Below, piece after piece: positions 12,340 through 23,095 of a stretch of 64,000 nucleotides of DNA (within the stretch, counting starts at the first letter, position 1; the number at the start of each line of letters is the position of its first letter). This DNA is from Corythucha ciliata (Eukaryota; Arthropoda; Insecta; Hemiptera; Tingidae). The notes below the pieces were generated by a model. It ran no database searches. It had not been told where the DNA came from and saw nothing but the letters and a program-made list of their open reading frames with translations. The position numbers and the translations under genes are program-made. The DNA lies in contig CM075941.1 in the NCBI GenBank assembly GCA_038030265.1, forward strand, positions 3,472,001 through 3,536,000. The letters run 5' to 3'.

Positions 12340-13018
12340 CACAAGAAAAATGGAAAAATTGTCGCGTGCGCCAGATTAAAAAAGCGTCTCTTTAAACTCG
12401 ATTTTAATGTTATCCCTCCGTTTGACCCGGGGAGGGGCGAAGAAATGACCGTGAGAGAATCATTAGTTGCAAATCTTCAAGTCTGGCATGAAAGAATGGC
12501 GCATCGAAACGTGCGTCATGTGCAGGAATTTTTGAGTAAAATTGGTGTAACGTTGGAAACAAAATCCAAAACACACAATGAAGACAGCAACCAGCGTTGT
12601 GAGGCTTGTATCAAGGCAAAGCACTAACAGAATCATAGCTTGGAGTTCTCAAAAACAAAAATGTGTATCACTTTCAACGACAGAATCAGAATACGTGGCT
12701 GCGAGTCAAACAGTGCGAGAACTGTCTTGGCTTAAAATGTTGTGGGATGAAGTGACGCAAAATCAAGAAACGGAACAACCAACTCTTTTTATCGACAATC
12801 AGAGTGCCTTAAAACTAATAAAAAAACCAGAGTTCCCCAAGAGGACAAAGCACATTTTTGAAGTTAGATACCACTTCGTGCGACAAAAATTCGAAGAGAA
12901 GTTGTTCCAACTACGCTATACACCAAGCGAGCTGCAACTGGCCGACATTCTCACCAAGCCGTTGCCAAGAGAATTGTTCAACAAATTATGTGCTCAAATT
13001 GGTTTGAAGCTTGTTTGA
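12340..13018 (+). pseudogene. Copia (Ty1) polyprotein with internal deletion: pre-integrase zinc region joined to RNase H
   Basis: 12340-12627 encodes the gag-pre-integrase segment (KRLFKLDFNV, VWHERMAHRNV, CEACIKAKH), including the His and Cys residues of the integrase zinc site. Immediately after CEACIKAKH the frame breaks at about 12628, and from about 12630 a different frame encodes the C-terminal copia RNase H: SLSTTESEYVAAS, LFIDNQSALKLIK, RTKHIFEVRYHFVR, LADILTKPLPRELF. Integrase catalytic core and reverse transcriptase, normally some 700 residues between these blocks, are deleted. The frame ends at 13018, about 46 bases before the 3' LTR, as is usual for copia elements. The 5' LTR and gag were not found. 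Confidence 0.85.
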
Positions 13019-13064
13019 ATCAACATGATATCAACGCATAATATTTTTTCCGTTAAAGTGGGAG

Positions 13065-13222
13065 TGTTGAAGGTGGTTAACTTGAAAATATTCTGCGTCA
13101 CATGTTATTGTTCTAAAAAATACTTTTTACGTTTTTTTGTCGTCTAAATATAGAAGAACTTTTCTTTCTTTCTCCGCGGTTATTTAAAATAAAACTTCTT
13201 AAACGCCAGCGCACCTCCAACA
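13065..13222 (+). repeat. Copia 3' LTR, 158 bp
   Basis: A purine tract AAAGTGGGAG directly precedes TGTTGAAGGTGG, and the segment ends CACCTCCAACA, giving TGTTG...CAACA termini typical of copia LTRs. The internal part recurs at 6862-6974. Confidence 0.8.
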
Positions 13223-13870
13223 GAAAGGAACGTCATTTAATTTTAAATGCCGGAATTTCTTCAAAATTTTCCAATTTTCTATTGTTGGTGCACCGAGGAA
13301 GACGGTATTAGTATTTACTTAATTCTTCCGAATGTGTGCGAGAGGGCGGGAACGACCATCTTCGAGGAAAATGATGCGAGTGTGACCACAACGTGATGCG
13401 GCCAGGGAGTTGAATCAAACTTCATTCACAGTGAGGAATTGACTTTTGATGGAAATTAAAAAAAAACAAATACAAAAAAAAAAAAAAACTTTAATTGTAT
13501 TGGAGGGTAGGAGACAATTAAAGTTCGTTCTTCTTAATTTGAGTTTGAAATTCTGAATAAATTCGCGTGAACTGTTGACGCAGATGCTCTCAGCAGAAAA
13601 AAACGGTGAACTTTTAATGACGGAAAAAACTCGATAAAGTTGTTCCATCGGTTTATATCCCATCCCAGGCACTTTCATTTCAAGGGTACCACTCAACCCA
13701 AGTGGAAAGAAGCCAAAACTAAGTCATTAGCCTAGTAGCAGAAGATAAATAGAGGAGTTGGGGAAGATCATCGATTCACAATATCCTTTCTCGCTGTGCT
13801 CACAAATTAAGAGAAAATGTGACGTGAGAGGTACAAAAAAAAAATCTTCGGCAACAGGCACAAAACATGA

Positions 13871-14085
13871 AAAAAAAAGAAAACATCCATGGCCGTATCA
13901 ATTTTTTCAGTGCTCCGACCCCTCCGATTTCATGCCGGTTAAAGGTTAACATGGGCGCGTTAGTCGACAAATGCGGAATAAAACTCGAGCGCCCATGTTA
14001 CCCTTTAACCAGCATGAAATCGGAGAGGTCAGAGCACTGAGAAAATTGATACGGCCATGGAAGTTTTCTTGTTTATTTATTTTTT
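13871..14085. repeat. Foldback element with ~85-bp arms
   Basis: The arm at about 13871-13958 is the near-perfect reverse complement of 13989-14080. Both arms contain CCATGGCCGTATCAATTTT and the CGATTTCATGCyGGTTAAAG block. The loop is about 30 bp. Open frames here arise from the palindrome and I do not take them as genes. Confidence 0.85.
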
Positions 14086-14519
14086 TGTATGCATTATTGA
14101 TGAACGCCAAAAACGGGAACATGGAAGTATCGTGTGGTCCTCCAGACAATCCCTGAATCATCAATCACGCAGTCTTCATTCCTCAAACACCAAAATTTCC
14201 ATAACCCTAAATCCAAAAAAATTCTTCGTCGCACATTATCAATAATCAACCCTCAGCCCACATCGACTAATCTTCAATTACCGACCCTTATCCATCAACG
14301 ACTAAGTTGAACTAACGACGGAGTTGTGCTGTGTTTGGCATAAATGCTGATGAGGGGATCCGGAAAAATGGACCCGAAATGCATTTAATTAAACAAAATA
14401 CACTGCGACGGCTGAGTTAGTTCGAGTGAAAGAGGAGGAGTTTGTCTATTCAAATTGAAAAAGCAGCCGAGAAAAGAAGGGAGTTGTACTTTAGACTCAA
14501 TTTTCAATCCTCCTTCAAC

Positions 14520-14769
14520 TGTTTGTCTTCGTTCTTTCACACCAAAAAATCAAAAAAATAGAAAAATGTCCAAACTGCAATAATTAGTCGAAAACAGGCG
14601 GTTTTAGGACCTTTGACCATTTTGAAACAACAATTTCGAATGGCTGTAGCCGTTCGTTCCATATTCATCGTGGAAAACTACTTTAAATACAAAATTTGTT
14701 GGCAATTTATCGCTCAACAAGTTTTGTGAGTGAAGATTTTCCTCGAAAGTAACTCATTTTCGGGATATT
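14520..14769 (+). repeat. 250-bp dispersed repeat, copy 1 of 2
   Basis: This is about 90% identical by eye to 21511-21757 in the same orientation. It runs from TGTTTGTCTTCGTTCTTTCA to CATTTTCGGGATATT. No coding potential is visible. The two copies bracket the two LINE remnants. Confidence 0.85.
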
Positions 14770-14879
14770 GTTAAGGGATTTTATCTGGATCCCTCCCCAA
14801 TCTGCATCCCCGTAACCTTTTCCCCGGGATAGGAGTCTAGAGTGGGCAAAGGGTTCAGAAAAAGGTCTCCCAACTAGTG

Positions 14880-14960
14880 ATGCACGAGACCGAGACCATC
14901 ATTTCTGGAGCGAGACCGAGACCAAGTTTTCTTCCGAGACTGGTCTCGGTCTCGGAATTA
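14880..14960. repeat. Short GAGACCGAGACC palindromic tract
   Basis: GAGACCGAGACC occurs twice, followed by its inverted form GGTCTCGGTCTCGG. It could fold on itself. No function is assigned. Confidence 0.6.
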
Positions 14961-15390
14961 AAAAAAGAAAAAATGATGCTCATTATATGAATACAGAAAA
15001 TTTTAACAATGAAATGACCTTGTTTCTCGCCGAGACGGCTATTGTGTTATGGGCCTCCGGGCTGTGGTAGATCCAAGGGGTGGACATATCCCCTCCCCCC
15101 CAACGCACAAAATGACATAAAATAATGGGAAAAAATTTACTTTTTGTAAATTTTTTTTTTTTTTTTTTTTTTTAAAGATAACTTTTTATTCATTTAGAAT
15201 ATTACAGTTGTGAATCACAATGATTGAATACAGAAGCGTGGGACGTGTAATCAGGTACAATTCATCAATTGCCCTGAACCAGAGTAGGTTGCCAGATGAC
15301 TAGATTGGAAACATCACATTATGATCACATCAGCTAAAGGTTATTATTCCGTATCACAGCCAGTATCACAGTCATAAGTAGTGCAATTTT

Positions 15391-18078
15391 TTAATTGCTC
15401 AGCGAGTCTTGAAGACGCTTCCTTTTCAGCCGTCGCTGTTGAGGCGGGAGAGGGGGATGGGATGCAAGATCCTGTAGTAATACGTTTTGGTGAGCTGCCA
15501 TTGAAGAGTGAAGCCTGCTGTATGATATTTTTATTGTGTCGGCCACTTCATGAAGTTTCAAGTCTGAGTGAAGAACCGAATTTCTCACAAACCACGGTGC
15601 CCCAGTGATCATTCTGAGGGCACGATTTTGAGTAGTTTGCACCCGTCTGATATGGCTCTTTGCAGCTGATCCCCATATCCCACTGGAGTATTGCCAAATT
15701 GGCCTTACCAGAGTGACGTATACCAGCCTTTTATGGTAGAGTGGAAGAGATGATCGACTGTTAAGTATGCTTTTAAGCTGGGTTAACCTGTTACGGGTTT
15801 TTGTCACCAGATGTTGAATGTGGGATGCCCAAGTGAGTTTCGAATCAAGAGTGAGCCCTAAGTATCTAACTTGATCGGTAGAGGGGATAGTACTACCATT
15901 CAATACTATCGATGTAGAGGGCACACATCGAAGTGTAAACGTTATTAGCGACGACTTACTGGGGTTCATTAGTACTCGCCAGGACCGGCACCACACGCTC
16001 ACTTTATTCACGAACTGCTGCATCCTATTTTTGGCTTCATCGAGTGATTCGGCTTTGCAGAGGGCTGCTACGTCATCGGCAAACTGAGCTACTGTTACGT
16101 TTTGCGAAGACGGAAAATCATGCACGTAAATCAAATATAGGAATGGGCCCAGTACACTCCCTTGCGGCACTCCCGAGGTTGCTACTTTAGGCGACGATAT
16201 GGATTCCCCGCATTTGACAGAGAATGTGCGACTAGACAAGTAAGACTGCACCAACCTGTAGTAAGTGTCCGGGACTCGATCCTTTATTTTATAGAGCAGG
16301 CCGGAATGCCACACTTTGTCGAACGCCTTTTCAGAGTCCAAGAATACGCCGAGGCACACCTTCTTTTCCTCGTATGTTTTTAGAATTTCTTCCACAACTC
16401 TATGAAGCTGATGAGGGCATGAGTGATGTTGCCTGAAGCCGAATTGAGTATTGGGGAGAAGACAAGAGAGGTGAGTCAGGAGCTTAGGAAGTAGAAGCCT
16501 TTCAAATATCTTGGAAAAGATGGTCAGAAGGCTGATTGGTCTGTAGCTGGACGGATCATTTGTGTTTTTATTTGGCTTCTTTATCATCACTATCCGTGCA
16601 TGTTTCCAAACGTTTGGGTAGTGGGTTGTTCTCAGGATAGCGTTGTAAATTTGTGTTAAAAACACTAGTCCTTTCCGAGGCAATGCTTTAAGAAGAGGCT
16701 GCGTTATTGCATCGTGACCTGGCGCTTTTTTTGAGGGTGATCGATTTATAGCATTCCTTACCTGTCCAGGGGTGAAGTGATCATGAAAAGGGGTCATCAT
16801 GAGAGGTTCTCGCAGACAGTCTTCAACGTAATTTGTGAATTCGGGATCATGCGAAGTATGTGGGGAGAATTGATCCTTGAGAAGATTAGCAAAGAGGTTG
16901 CATTTTTCACTTGACGTGGCATACCATGCCTGGCCAACTCTTAGAGGGGGAGAATCGTTTGACTCCTTTGTGAGCATCTTTGTCTTTCTCCATAGAGACC
17001 CGTCCTTGGCTGTCAAAGCAGTAATAGCGTTTTGAGAGGCCGCATTCTTTTCGTTTAGGATAGATTGAGTCAATTCCTTAGTCGCCCTGTTGTATCGCAG
17101 CTTGTCACTAGGGTGCTTGGTTCTAATCCACTCCGCTCGAGCTCTCTTCTTGACAGTTAAGAGCTGTTCGATGATAGGAGATGGCTTGAATGCGTGAGGA
17201 AAGCTTGAGTTGGCTGCAGAAGCTTCACTCGCGGCCGTCTGAATTATGTTGGTGAAACTAGAGACCGCAGCATCTATATCACTAGGAGTTTTTAAGGGCA
17301 CTTTTAGCGCGACTTTATCCTGTATAATGTCTCTATACTTCTTCCAGTTAAAAGGATGGCGAATAAGACCCGCTTTGGGGGACGGGCTTAACTCGAGCGA
17401 GAGCTTTGCTACTACTGGAAAGTGGTCTGAGTGCAACTCTTTGGTAACGTTTGGGACGGAATATAAAAGATGACTGACGTGCTTGCCTATGAAGAAGTCT
17501 AACAAATCCGGAGCTCGATGAGAGTCGTGTGGGTAGTAAGTTGGCTCGGCTGGATGGATTACTTCCAGCTGGTGGGCTATCACGGTGTCATGCAAAATTC
17601 TTCCTCTTGGGCTGGCAAGTCGAGAGCCCCACCGAGGGTGCTTGGCATTGAAGTCTCCTCCCAAGAGAAAACGAGGCTTCATTGCATGGACAATGCCCCA
17701 GAAATCTGCTTGAACCATCTTGTTTTCCGGTGCGGAATAAAATGCACCCAGCTGTAGCTGGCGACCTTGGAATTGTACTGAAACTCGTGCAATCTGGAAT
17801 TCAGTCTCTTGAATGGGAGGTAACAGGTCATGTGGGATCTTATTGTTAACTATCACAGCTGAGCCTCCTTTGCGACTCCCGCTTGGGTGGTCTGAGCGGT
17901 AGATTTTATATCCGGGGATGTGCGAATGTATGTTATGGGAGAGCTTGGTTTCAGAGATAAGTATAACATCCAAATTATGGCATTTAATGAAGAGCTCTAA
18001 GTCATGGTACTTATTGTTTAAACCTTGGGCATTCCATGTGCAAACGTTAATCGAGGAGATTGAAGGAGTAGAGCTCAT
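15391..18078 (-). CDS. LINE ORF2: apurinic-type endonuclease plus reverse transcriptase
   Basis: An uninterrupted 895-residue frame. Residues 1-230 are an exonuclease-endonuclease-phosphatase fold: NVCTWNAQGL at the start, ISETKL, GDFNAKHPRWGS near residue 141, and SDHFPVV near 220, which carry the usual Asn, Glu, Asp and His positions. Residues about 450-760 are the RT: RIVMIKKPNK, SYRPISLLTIFSKIFERLL, FGFRQHHSC, SGVPQGSVLGP and the catalytic FADDVAAL near residue 665. The C-terminus has the thumb-like SIWGSAAKSHIRRVQTTQNR block of Jockey-type elements. The protein nicks the target and primes reverse transcription from it. Its ATG at 18078-18076 overlaps the ORF1 stop as ATGA. No disabling mutation is visible, so this frame could be functional. 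Confidence 0.93.
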   Translation of the reverse strand: MSSTPSISSINVCTWNAQGLNNKYHDLELFIKCHNLDVILISETKLSHNIHSHIPGYKIYRSDHPSGSRKGGSAVIVNNKIPHDLLPPIQETEFQIARVSVQFQGRQLQLGAFYSAPENKMVQADFWGIVHAMKPRFLLGGDFNAKHPRWGSRLASPRGRILHDTVIAHQLEVIHPAEPTYYPHDSHRAPDLLDFFIGKHVSHLLYSVPNVTKELHSDHFPVVAKLSLELSPSPKAGLIRHPFNWKKYRDIIQDKVALKVPLKTPSDIDAAVSSFTNIIQTAASEASAANSSFPHAFKPSPIIEQLLTVKKRARAEWIRTKHPSDKLRYNRATKELTQSILNEKNAASQNAITALTAKDGSLWRKTKMLTKESNDSPPLRVGQAWYATSSEKCNLFANLLKDQFSPHTSHDPEFTNYVEDCLREPLMMTPFHDHFTPGQVRNAINRSPSKKAPGHDAITQPLLKALPRKGLVFLTQIYNAILRTTHYPNVWKHARIVMIKKPNKNTNDPSSYRPISLLTIFSKIFERLLLPKLLTHLSCLLPNTQFGFRQHHSCPHQLHRVVEEILKTYEEKKVCLGVFLDSEKAFDKVWHSGLLYKIKDRVPDTYYRLVQSYLSSRTFSVKCGESISSPKVATSGVPQGSVLGPFLYLIYVHDFPSSQNVTVAQFADDVAALCKAESLDEAKNRMQQFVNKVSVWCRSWRVLMNPSKSSLITFTLRCVPSTSIVLNGSTIPSTDQVRYLGLTLDSKLTWASHIQHLVTKTRNRLTQLKSILNSRSSLPLYHKRLVYVTLVRPIWQYSSGIWGSAAKSHIRRVQTTQNRALRMITGAPWFVRNSVLHSDLKLHEVADTIKISYSRLHSSMAAHQNVLLQDLASHPPLPPQQRRLKRKRLQDSLSN

Positions 18079-19149
18079 GGTTTCTGCGGTAGGAGAACCG
18101 GAAGTATCTGTGCTAATGTCTGTATCAATGGCTGGAGCAATGATATTAAAGAGTCGATTTTGCGGAGCATGCTCTCTAGGGCTGGCTCTTGATTTTCCGT
18201 AACTACAGTGGCGTAGGTCCTTCCTCGGGGATCGGCGGTGGGCTGTAACCTCGAAGGGAACGCAGAATATTGTTTCGGATCGCTAGACGTCGCATTTCTA
18301 GGGCACTCCGTTGCTGGAGGATTAGCTGGCCTAACCTGCTGTAATTTTTTTATATGCAGGACACCCTCTGTAGTTGGCCGTGTGCTGGCCATTACAGTTT
18401 ACACAAGTGGGAGGGGCGCTAGGAGCTTTAGTGCAAGCTTCGGTGGAATGATTTTGGTTGCATTTGACACACCTCGGCATTCGTTGGCAATAGTTTTTTG
18501 TATGCCCAAAATCCTGGCAACGCGTGCATTGCAGTACTGCTCGACGGGGTCTGGGTGGTTCAACCTTGATTTTTGAATAGTATAACTTTTCCAAGGAATA
18601 TATTTCTGAATTCTTTGGATTTTGTTTAAGATCTAGGAAGAACAGTGGGAGGGGTGATTTGGTTACGGGGTGGAATACGGGGATCATTTGGGCTGGTTCG
18701 TATCCCTTCGATTCCAGTTCCTTGATCATTTCTAGGGTGTCGCATGATGGGTGAAGTCCCCTAACCACGACGCGGAAGTGACGCTCATTTTTGAGTTGGA
18801 ACGTGTGGAACTCGGCCTTGCTTTTTTGAAGGTAATCTAAAATTTTTCTATAGTCGTCGATAGTATCGCAGTTTACTTTGACCTTTCCATCGGTTGTGTG
18901 GTGACGAAAGTTTTCGATTTTTAATGCAGTAATATCCCGTAGGAATGTGTTTATGTTATTAACGTTGCAAATGAAAATAGGCGGCGGTTTTGGTGCCTTT
19001 GCGGAAGATGTTTCGGTTACCATGGCATTCGTGCTGGACTCTTCGAGGTCACTGAGAGGCTCGAATCTATTGGTAGAAACAAACGGTGAATCAGTATGCG
19101 TTACCTTTCGCTTTTTAGACGAAAGAGACTCGTCTTTTGTTTTCCCCAT
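18075..19149 (-). pseudogene. LINE ORF1: Gag-like protein with three zinc knuckles, one-base frame change
   Basis: ORF1 begins at 19149 with a lysine-rich start (MGKTKDESLSSKKRK). It has a PRE_C2HC-type module at residues about 85-200 (FRVVVRGLHP, MIPVFHPVTKSPLPLF) and then three CCHC knuckles: CTRCQDFGHTKNYC, CVKCNQNHSTEAC and CVNCNGQHTANYRGC. The protein would bind element RNA. After GCPAYKK a run of seven A's (about 18345-18351) shifts the frame. With six A's the frame continues as LQQVRPANPP to a stop at 18075-18077. As written, the frame ends a few codons later (ITAG). The A7 tract may be a real disabling indel, a sequencing error, or a slippage site. The terminal TGA overlaps the ORF2 ATG. 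Confidence 0.85.
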
Positions 19150-20002
19150 TGCGGGGGGCGCAGGAGAGGAGATTTCGTTGCCCTTAATCTCTCTTATCCC
19201 AAAGGTCAGAGAAATAGACCGGGAGATATGACAATCAATCGACCGTCAAACTAGGGTAAATGCGATGAACAAGAAGTACGAAGTTCAGAAAAACTAATGG
19301 AAATAAATATGCACGACTCGCGAATTAAATTAACTGTTGACGAGTAAACAGTAATTACATTACGAGAGGCACGTAATAATAAAACGTATATAAATAAGAT
19401 TAATTACGATCTGAACACAACAAGAGCCAAAGGCTAACTAATTAAATAGTTACTTTTTCTATTTATGGTAATCCTCGACACGACCCGAATATCGAGGTGA
19501 ATTTGTAAAATTTGTGAATTTGTGAATTTTGTAAAATTATCATAGGAAACACGCATATTTCGTCTTCTTCCACGAATTAAACATGATAGTTTTCGCACGA
19601 TCAGGAAGGGAAGTCATTCTTCCCCTTCCAGGTAACAAGGAAGTTGATTTTTGCTTGAATAGATGAGCTAGGTGAAAAAAAGTATTTTTTTTTTTCACTC
19701 ACTAGTGAAGGAAAGTAAGGCAGAATGTCAATAATTTCACAAACCCAAAATTTACGCGAAATAATAGAAAAACAGCAATGCCAGCTATGCATTTCCATTA
19801 CGATACCACAGTCAGTGGCCCACCAAGTTAGAATTTGGAGGTAATGTAACCCAACTCTTATCTCGTGTCCGTTCCCGATGGGAGAGAGCTATCTTCGCAG
19901 GATCAACATTTTCGGGCTTCACACGCCTGATATGTTCCGGCCAGCGAGACACTAGCTGAGGACCTCCTCAACCTCATACGGTGAGAGGGACTCTAGACTA
20001 GA

Positions 20003-21478
20003 TCAACCGATCCAAGAGCGGCACAATAATCCACTTAGGATTCCGTGCCTGGGGCGTGTGCCATGCCCCTGCTCTTCGATAGTGAAGGNNNNNNNNNNNN
20101 NNNNNNNNNNNNNNNNNNNNNNNNNNNNNNNNNNNNNNNNNNNNNNNNNNNNNNNNNNNNNNNNNNNNNNNNNNNNNNNNNNNNNNNNNNNNNNNNNNNN
20201 NNNNNNNNNNNNNNNNNNNNNNNNNNNNNNNNNNNNNNNNNNNNNNNNNNNNNNNNNNNNNNNNNNNNNNNNNNNNNNNNNNNNNNNNNNNNNNNNNNNN
20301 NNNNNNNNNNNNNNNNNNNNNNNNNNNNNNNNNNNNNNNNNNNNNNNNNNNNNNNNNNNNNNNNNNNNNNNNNNNNNNNNNNNNNNNNNNNNNNNNNNNN
20401 NNNNNNNNNNNNNNNNNNNNNNNNNNNNNNNNNNNNNNNNNNNNNNNNNNNNNNNNNNNNNNNNNNNNNNNNNNNNNNNNNNNNNNNNNNNNNNNNNNNN
20501 NNNNNNNNNNNNNNNNNNNNNNNNNNNNNNNNNNNNNNNNNNNNNNNNNNNNNNNNNNNNNNNNNNNNNNNNNNNNNNNNNNNNNNNNATAACGTCTTTT
20601 TCGATGCGGTATTTGGGACAGGTGCGAGAGCTACTGAAATGATTTGCAGAGCAGTTGACGCAGTTGGGTGGGTCAGCACAGCGGTGATTCTCATAAAAGG
20701 GAAGGCCGCAGTGACACAGACGTCGAGTTGTTCGGCAGTGTGTCGCAGTGTGACCGAATCTTTGGCACTGAAAACAGCGCACTGGATCTGGAATATACGG
20801 GCGCACCTGGAGTCGATGAAAGGCGGCTTTAATGGTTGTTGGGAGTTCAGTCTGGTTAAAGGTGAGGACAAAGAGACCAGTGTCCTCACGGTTCGCGGAG
20901 CCCGGTACACGACGTGATATGCGGCGAATACGCACAACACGCTCGTGTTCGAGTCCCGCAAGGATGTCGTCGTCCGAAGAGTATAGGAAATCTCTGCAGA
21001 AAACAACTCCACAAACTGTGTTAAGTTGTTCATGGGGCGTGATGTTAACGGTCATATCACCTAAGGTAGTAAGGTCCAGGACTTTTTTGGCTTGGGATGC
21101 ATTCATGACCTCAACTCGGAGGCGTCCTCTGGACATTCGAGAGACATTTTTAAGGGGTCCCAATTATTCTGTAAGGGCGTGATTAAGCTTAAATGGGCTG
21201 TGCTTGCTTTACTTGTTTACTTGATTTTTTGGGAGACGTAGAATGGGTTTGGATTGGTTGAGTGTTAGTGGGCATTGTAACGGTGATGGTCATTAGGCTA
21301 GGGATAGTTCCAGCTGTGGTAGTCGTAGGGGTATCAGTAAGGATAGGTCCTACTGCCCCTGACGTGGATGTGGTGGGGGGGGGATATCATCGGTAGGGAT
21401 GTCAATGCGGGGTGGGTTGGGAGAACCCACGGGAGAGAGGTGGTTGGGACCTGATTCTACTGGTTTTGTAGATTTCAT
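20003..21478 (-). pseudogene. Second LINE ORF1 (Gag-like) fragment, interrupted by an assembly gap
   Basis: From 21163 downward the frame encodes RGRLRVEVMNASQAKKVLDL, TPHEQLNTVCGVVFCRDFLY, RRVPGSANREDTGLFVLTF and then knuckle-type motifs CFQCQRFGHTATHC, CHCGLPFYENHRC and CVNCSANHFSSSRTC. This is the Gag-like ORF1 of Jockey-related LINEs. It breaks off in 500 undetermined bases (20089-20588). Upstream, 21478-21190 encodes a proline/threonine-rich leader starting MKSTKPVESGPNHLS, typical of such proteins. It is out of frame with the rest because of a C9 run near 21375-21383 and stops near 21185. The 5' and 3' ends of the element and any ORF2 were not found. The short sequence on the other side of the gap (20003-20088) has no recognisable homology and may not be contiguous. 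Confidence 0.7.
20089..20588. other. Assembly gap, 500 N
   Basis: Exactly 500 undetermined bases, a conventional scaffold-gap size, so the true length is probably unknown. Frames drawn across it are meaningless. Confidence 0.99.
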
Positions 21479-21510
21479 GATTGTTAGGGGGGGGTGGAAG
21501 GGAATTCAAT

Positions 21511-21757
21511 TGTTTGTCTTCGTTCTTTCATACTAAAAAATAAAAAAAATAGAAAACAGTCTAAAATGCAATACTTAGTCGAAAACAGGCGATTTTAGGT
21601 CCTTTGACCATTTTGGAACAACAATTTCGAAAGGCTGTAGCCCGTTCCATATTCATCGTGGAAAACTACTTTAAATACAAAATTTGTTGGAAATTTATCG
21701 CTCAACAAGTTTTGTGAGTGAAGATTTTCCTCTAAAGTAACTCATTTTCGGGATATT
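21511..21757 (+). repeat. 250-bp dispersed repeat, copy 2 of 2
   Basis: Same orientation and boundaries as 14520-14769, with scattered substitutions and a short indel near GTAGCCCGTTCC. Confidence 0.85.
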
Positions 21758-21899
21758 TAGAAGAAACTAAAAGAAGTGCTAAAAAATGTCGGTTTTTGGG
21801 CTGCCAAAATTGTACGAGCTTTTCAGAGTTAGCATTTTTTATGAAAGACGGCAAAAACATGCCCGTAGGTAACATGGAAGTGGAAGGGGTTTGTTTTCG

Positions 21900-22520
21900 G
21901 CAACGTTGTACTCAATTCGCATGGAAATTGTACGAGAAATCCGAACAAAATAGTTAGAACATTCCAGAACCAATTGTTTGAAGTTGATTCCAAAAAAATT
22001 ATTCCGCTACGGGGAGAACATGCCTGGGAAATGATTTTCCTTCAAAACAAAGGTCATATTCACGTTTTTCATACCAAGAAACAATTAGATTTCGATTACT
22101 ATGTAATTCTGTGGCAAATAATTTTTGACGTGGTCTCGCCAATTCCTAATTCTCCCACAATTTCCGCTTAATCTCAGTTTTTTTTCGGGTACAAATATTT
22201 GCAATTAAAATAAAAAGGGGCTCACGCGGCCTTTTTTTCCAATTTCGACCGTCATTTTGTGCTACTGGTCCTTTTGCGCTAAAACGACGATTTTGGCTAC
22301 AAAAAAAGTTGCATTTTTTCGGTTATATTGTGGTCAATTCGCAAGGAAACGTCATGAGGAATCCGAAAAAAAATATAAAAAAAAATCTGTAATTACTTGT
22401 TCTGAAGTTATATTCAAAAACGACATTTCGGTACGGGGAGAACATGTCCGATAAATGATTTTTTCTCAAAACAAAGGCCAGATTTGTGCTTTTCATATTG
22501 AGAAATAGCCAGGTTTTCAT
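21900..22520 (+). repeat. Divergent direct repeats about 422 bp apart
   Basis: The blocks TCAATTCGCATGGAAA (21914) and CTACGGGGAGAACATG (22008) recur as TCAATTCGCAAGGAAA (22334) and GTACGGGGAGAACATG (22432). This indicates an old tandem duplication or two copies of one repeat. No gene is recognised. Confidence 0.6.
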
Positions 22521-22654
22521 TTTCACGCAATTTGTCGGGGAAAAAAAAGCGGCAGACCGACTTTTCTGAGGTTGAACATTATGAATGTGATGTCAGCTCC
22601 GACTCAATTTTTTTCACGAACACCACACTTCCATTCCCGTAGGGAACATGGAAG

Positions 22655-23095
22655 TAAAATAGTAAAAATCGTCAATTTACAGCTAAAATTGCGCCAAACG
22701 ACAAATTTGTGACTGAAATTGAGATAATTCGCTAATTCAAAGGTTTGAAACGCTACGACGCGTCGCCGCTACAATTTCAAAAAAGCTGTAATTCGTGGTT
22801 GAAATTGAGAAAAATTATAATTTGCGCCAAAAAGTGAATATACGCCAATTTACGGATTCTTAAGGCAACTTTTCAGGCTGAAATTGAAAAAAAAAAAAAA
22901 AAACGCCAATTTATGACATTAGGCGAAAAAACCCGTTAATTCGCGAGTAAACTGAGAAAAATTGCTCATGCATGTATGGTGAGCCAAGAAAATCCTAATT
23001 CGTGAAAAGACCACCTATTTTGCGGCTAATATTGTGAAAAACACTTAAGAAAAACATTAATTTCCAGCTAAAACTGAGAAAAGTGCTAATCCCCT
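22655..23095 (-). repeat. Degenerate ~30-bp repeat, orientation B
   Basis: Irregular GCTAAAATTGAGAAA and GCTAATTCGC blocks match the arrays at 6720-8070. It lies directly upstream of the eag exons, probably in an intron. No hAT-type termini were seen at its edges. Confidence 0.65.

Larger units (their letters stand above)
15151..19215 (-). mobile_element. Jockey-clade-like non-LTR retrotransposon, nearly full length
   Basis: Read on the minus strand, the element has a 5' leader, ORF1 (gag-like), ORF2 (endonuclease-RT), a ~215-bp 3' UTR with an AATAAA signal close to the end, and a 23-base A tail (T run at 15151-15173 on the + strand). No RNase H or LTR is present. The 5' end is not sharply defined. 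A shared 9-mer TTACTTTTT lies at 15137-15145 and 19450-19458, but it does not abut the A tail, so I treat a target duplication as unproven. Confidence 0.88.

Noticed and set aside
13415..14164. Frames around the foldback element
   Set aside because: They come from the palindrome arms or neighbouring homopolymers and lack recognisable motifs.
15137..19458. TTACTTTTT as target-site duplication of the Jockey-like element
   Set aside because: The left copy is separated from the A tail by five bases and the element 5' end is not known; a 9-mer this AT-rich can recur by chance.
20003..21033. Long frames of 190-390 codons across 20003-21163 in several reading frames
   Set aside because: They are open only because they cross 500 N. 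Only the minus-strand frame above 20588 with the zinc knuckles is real coding sequence.
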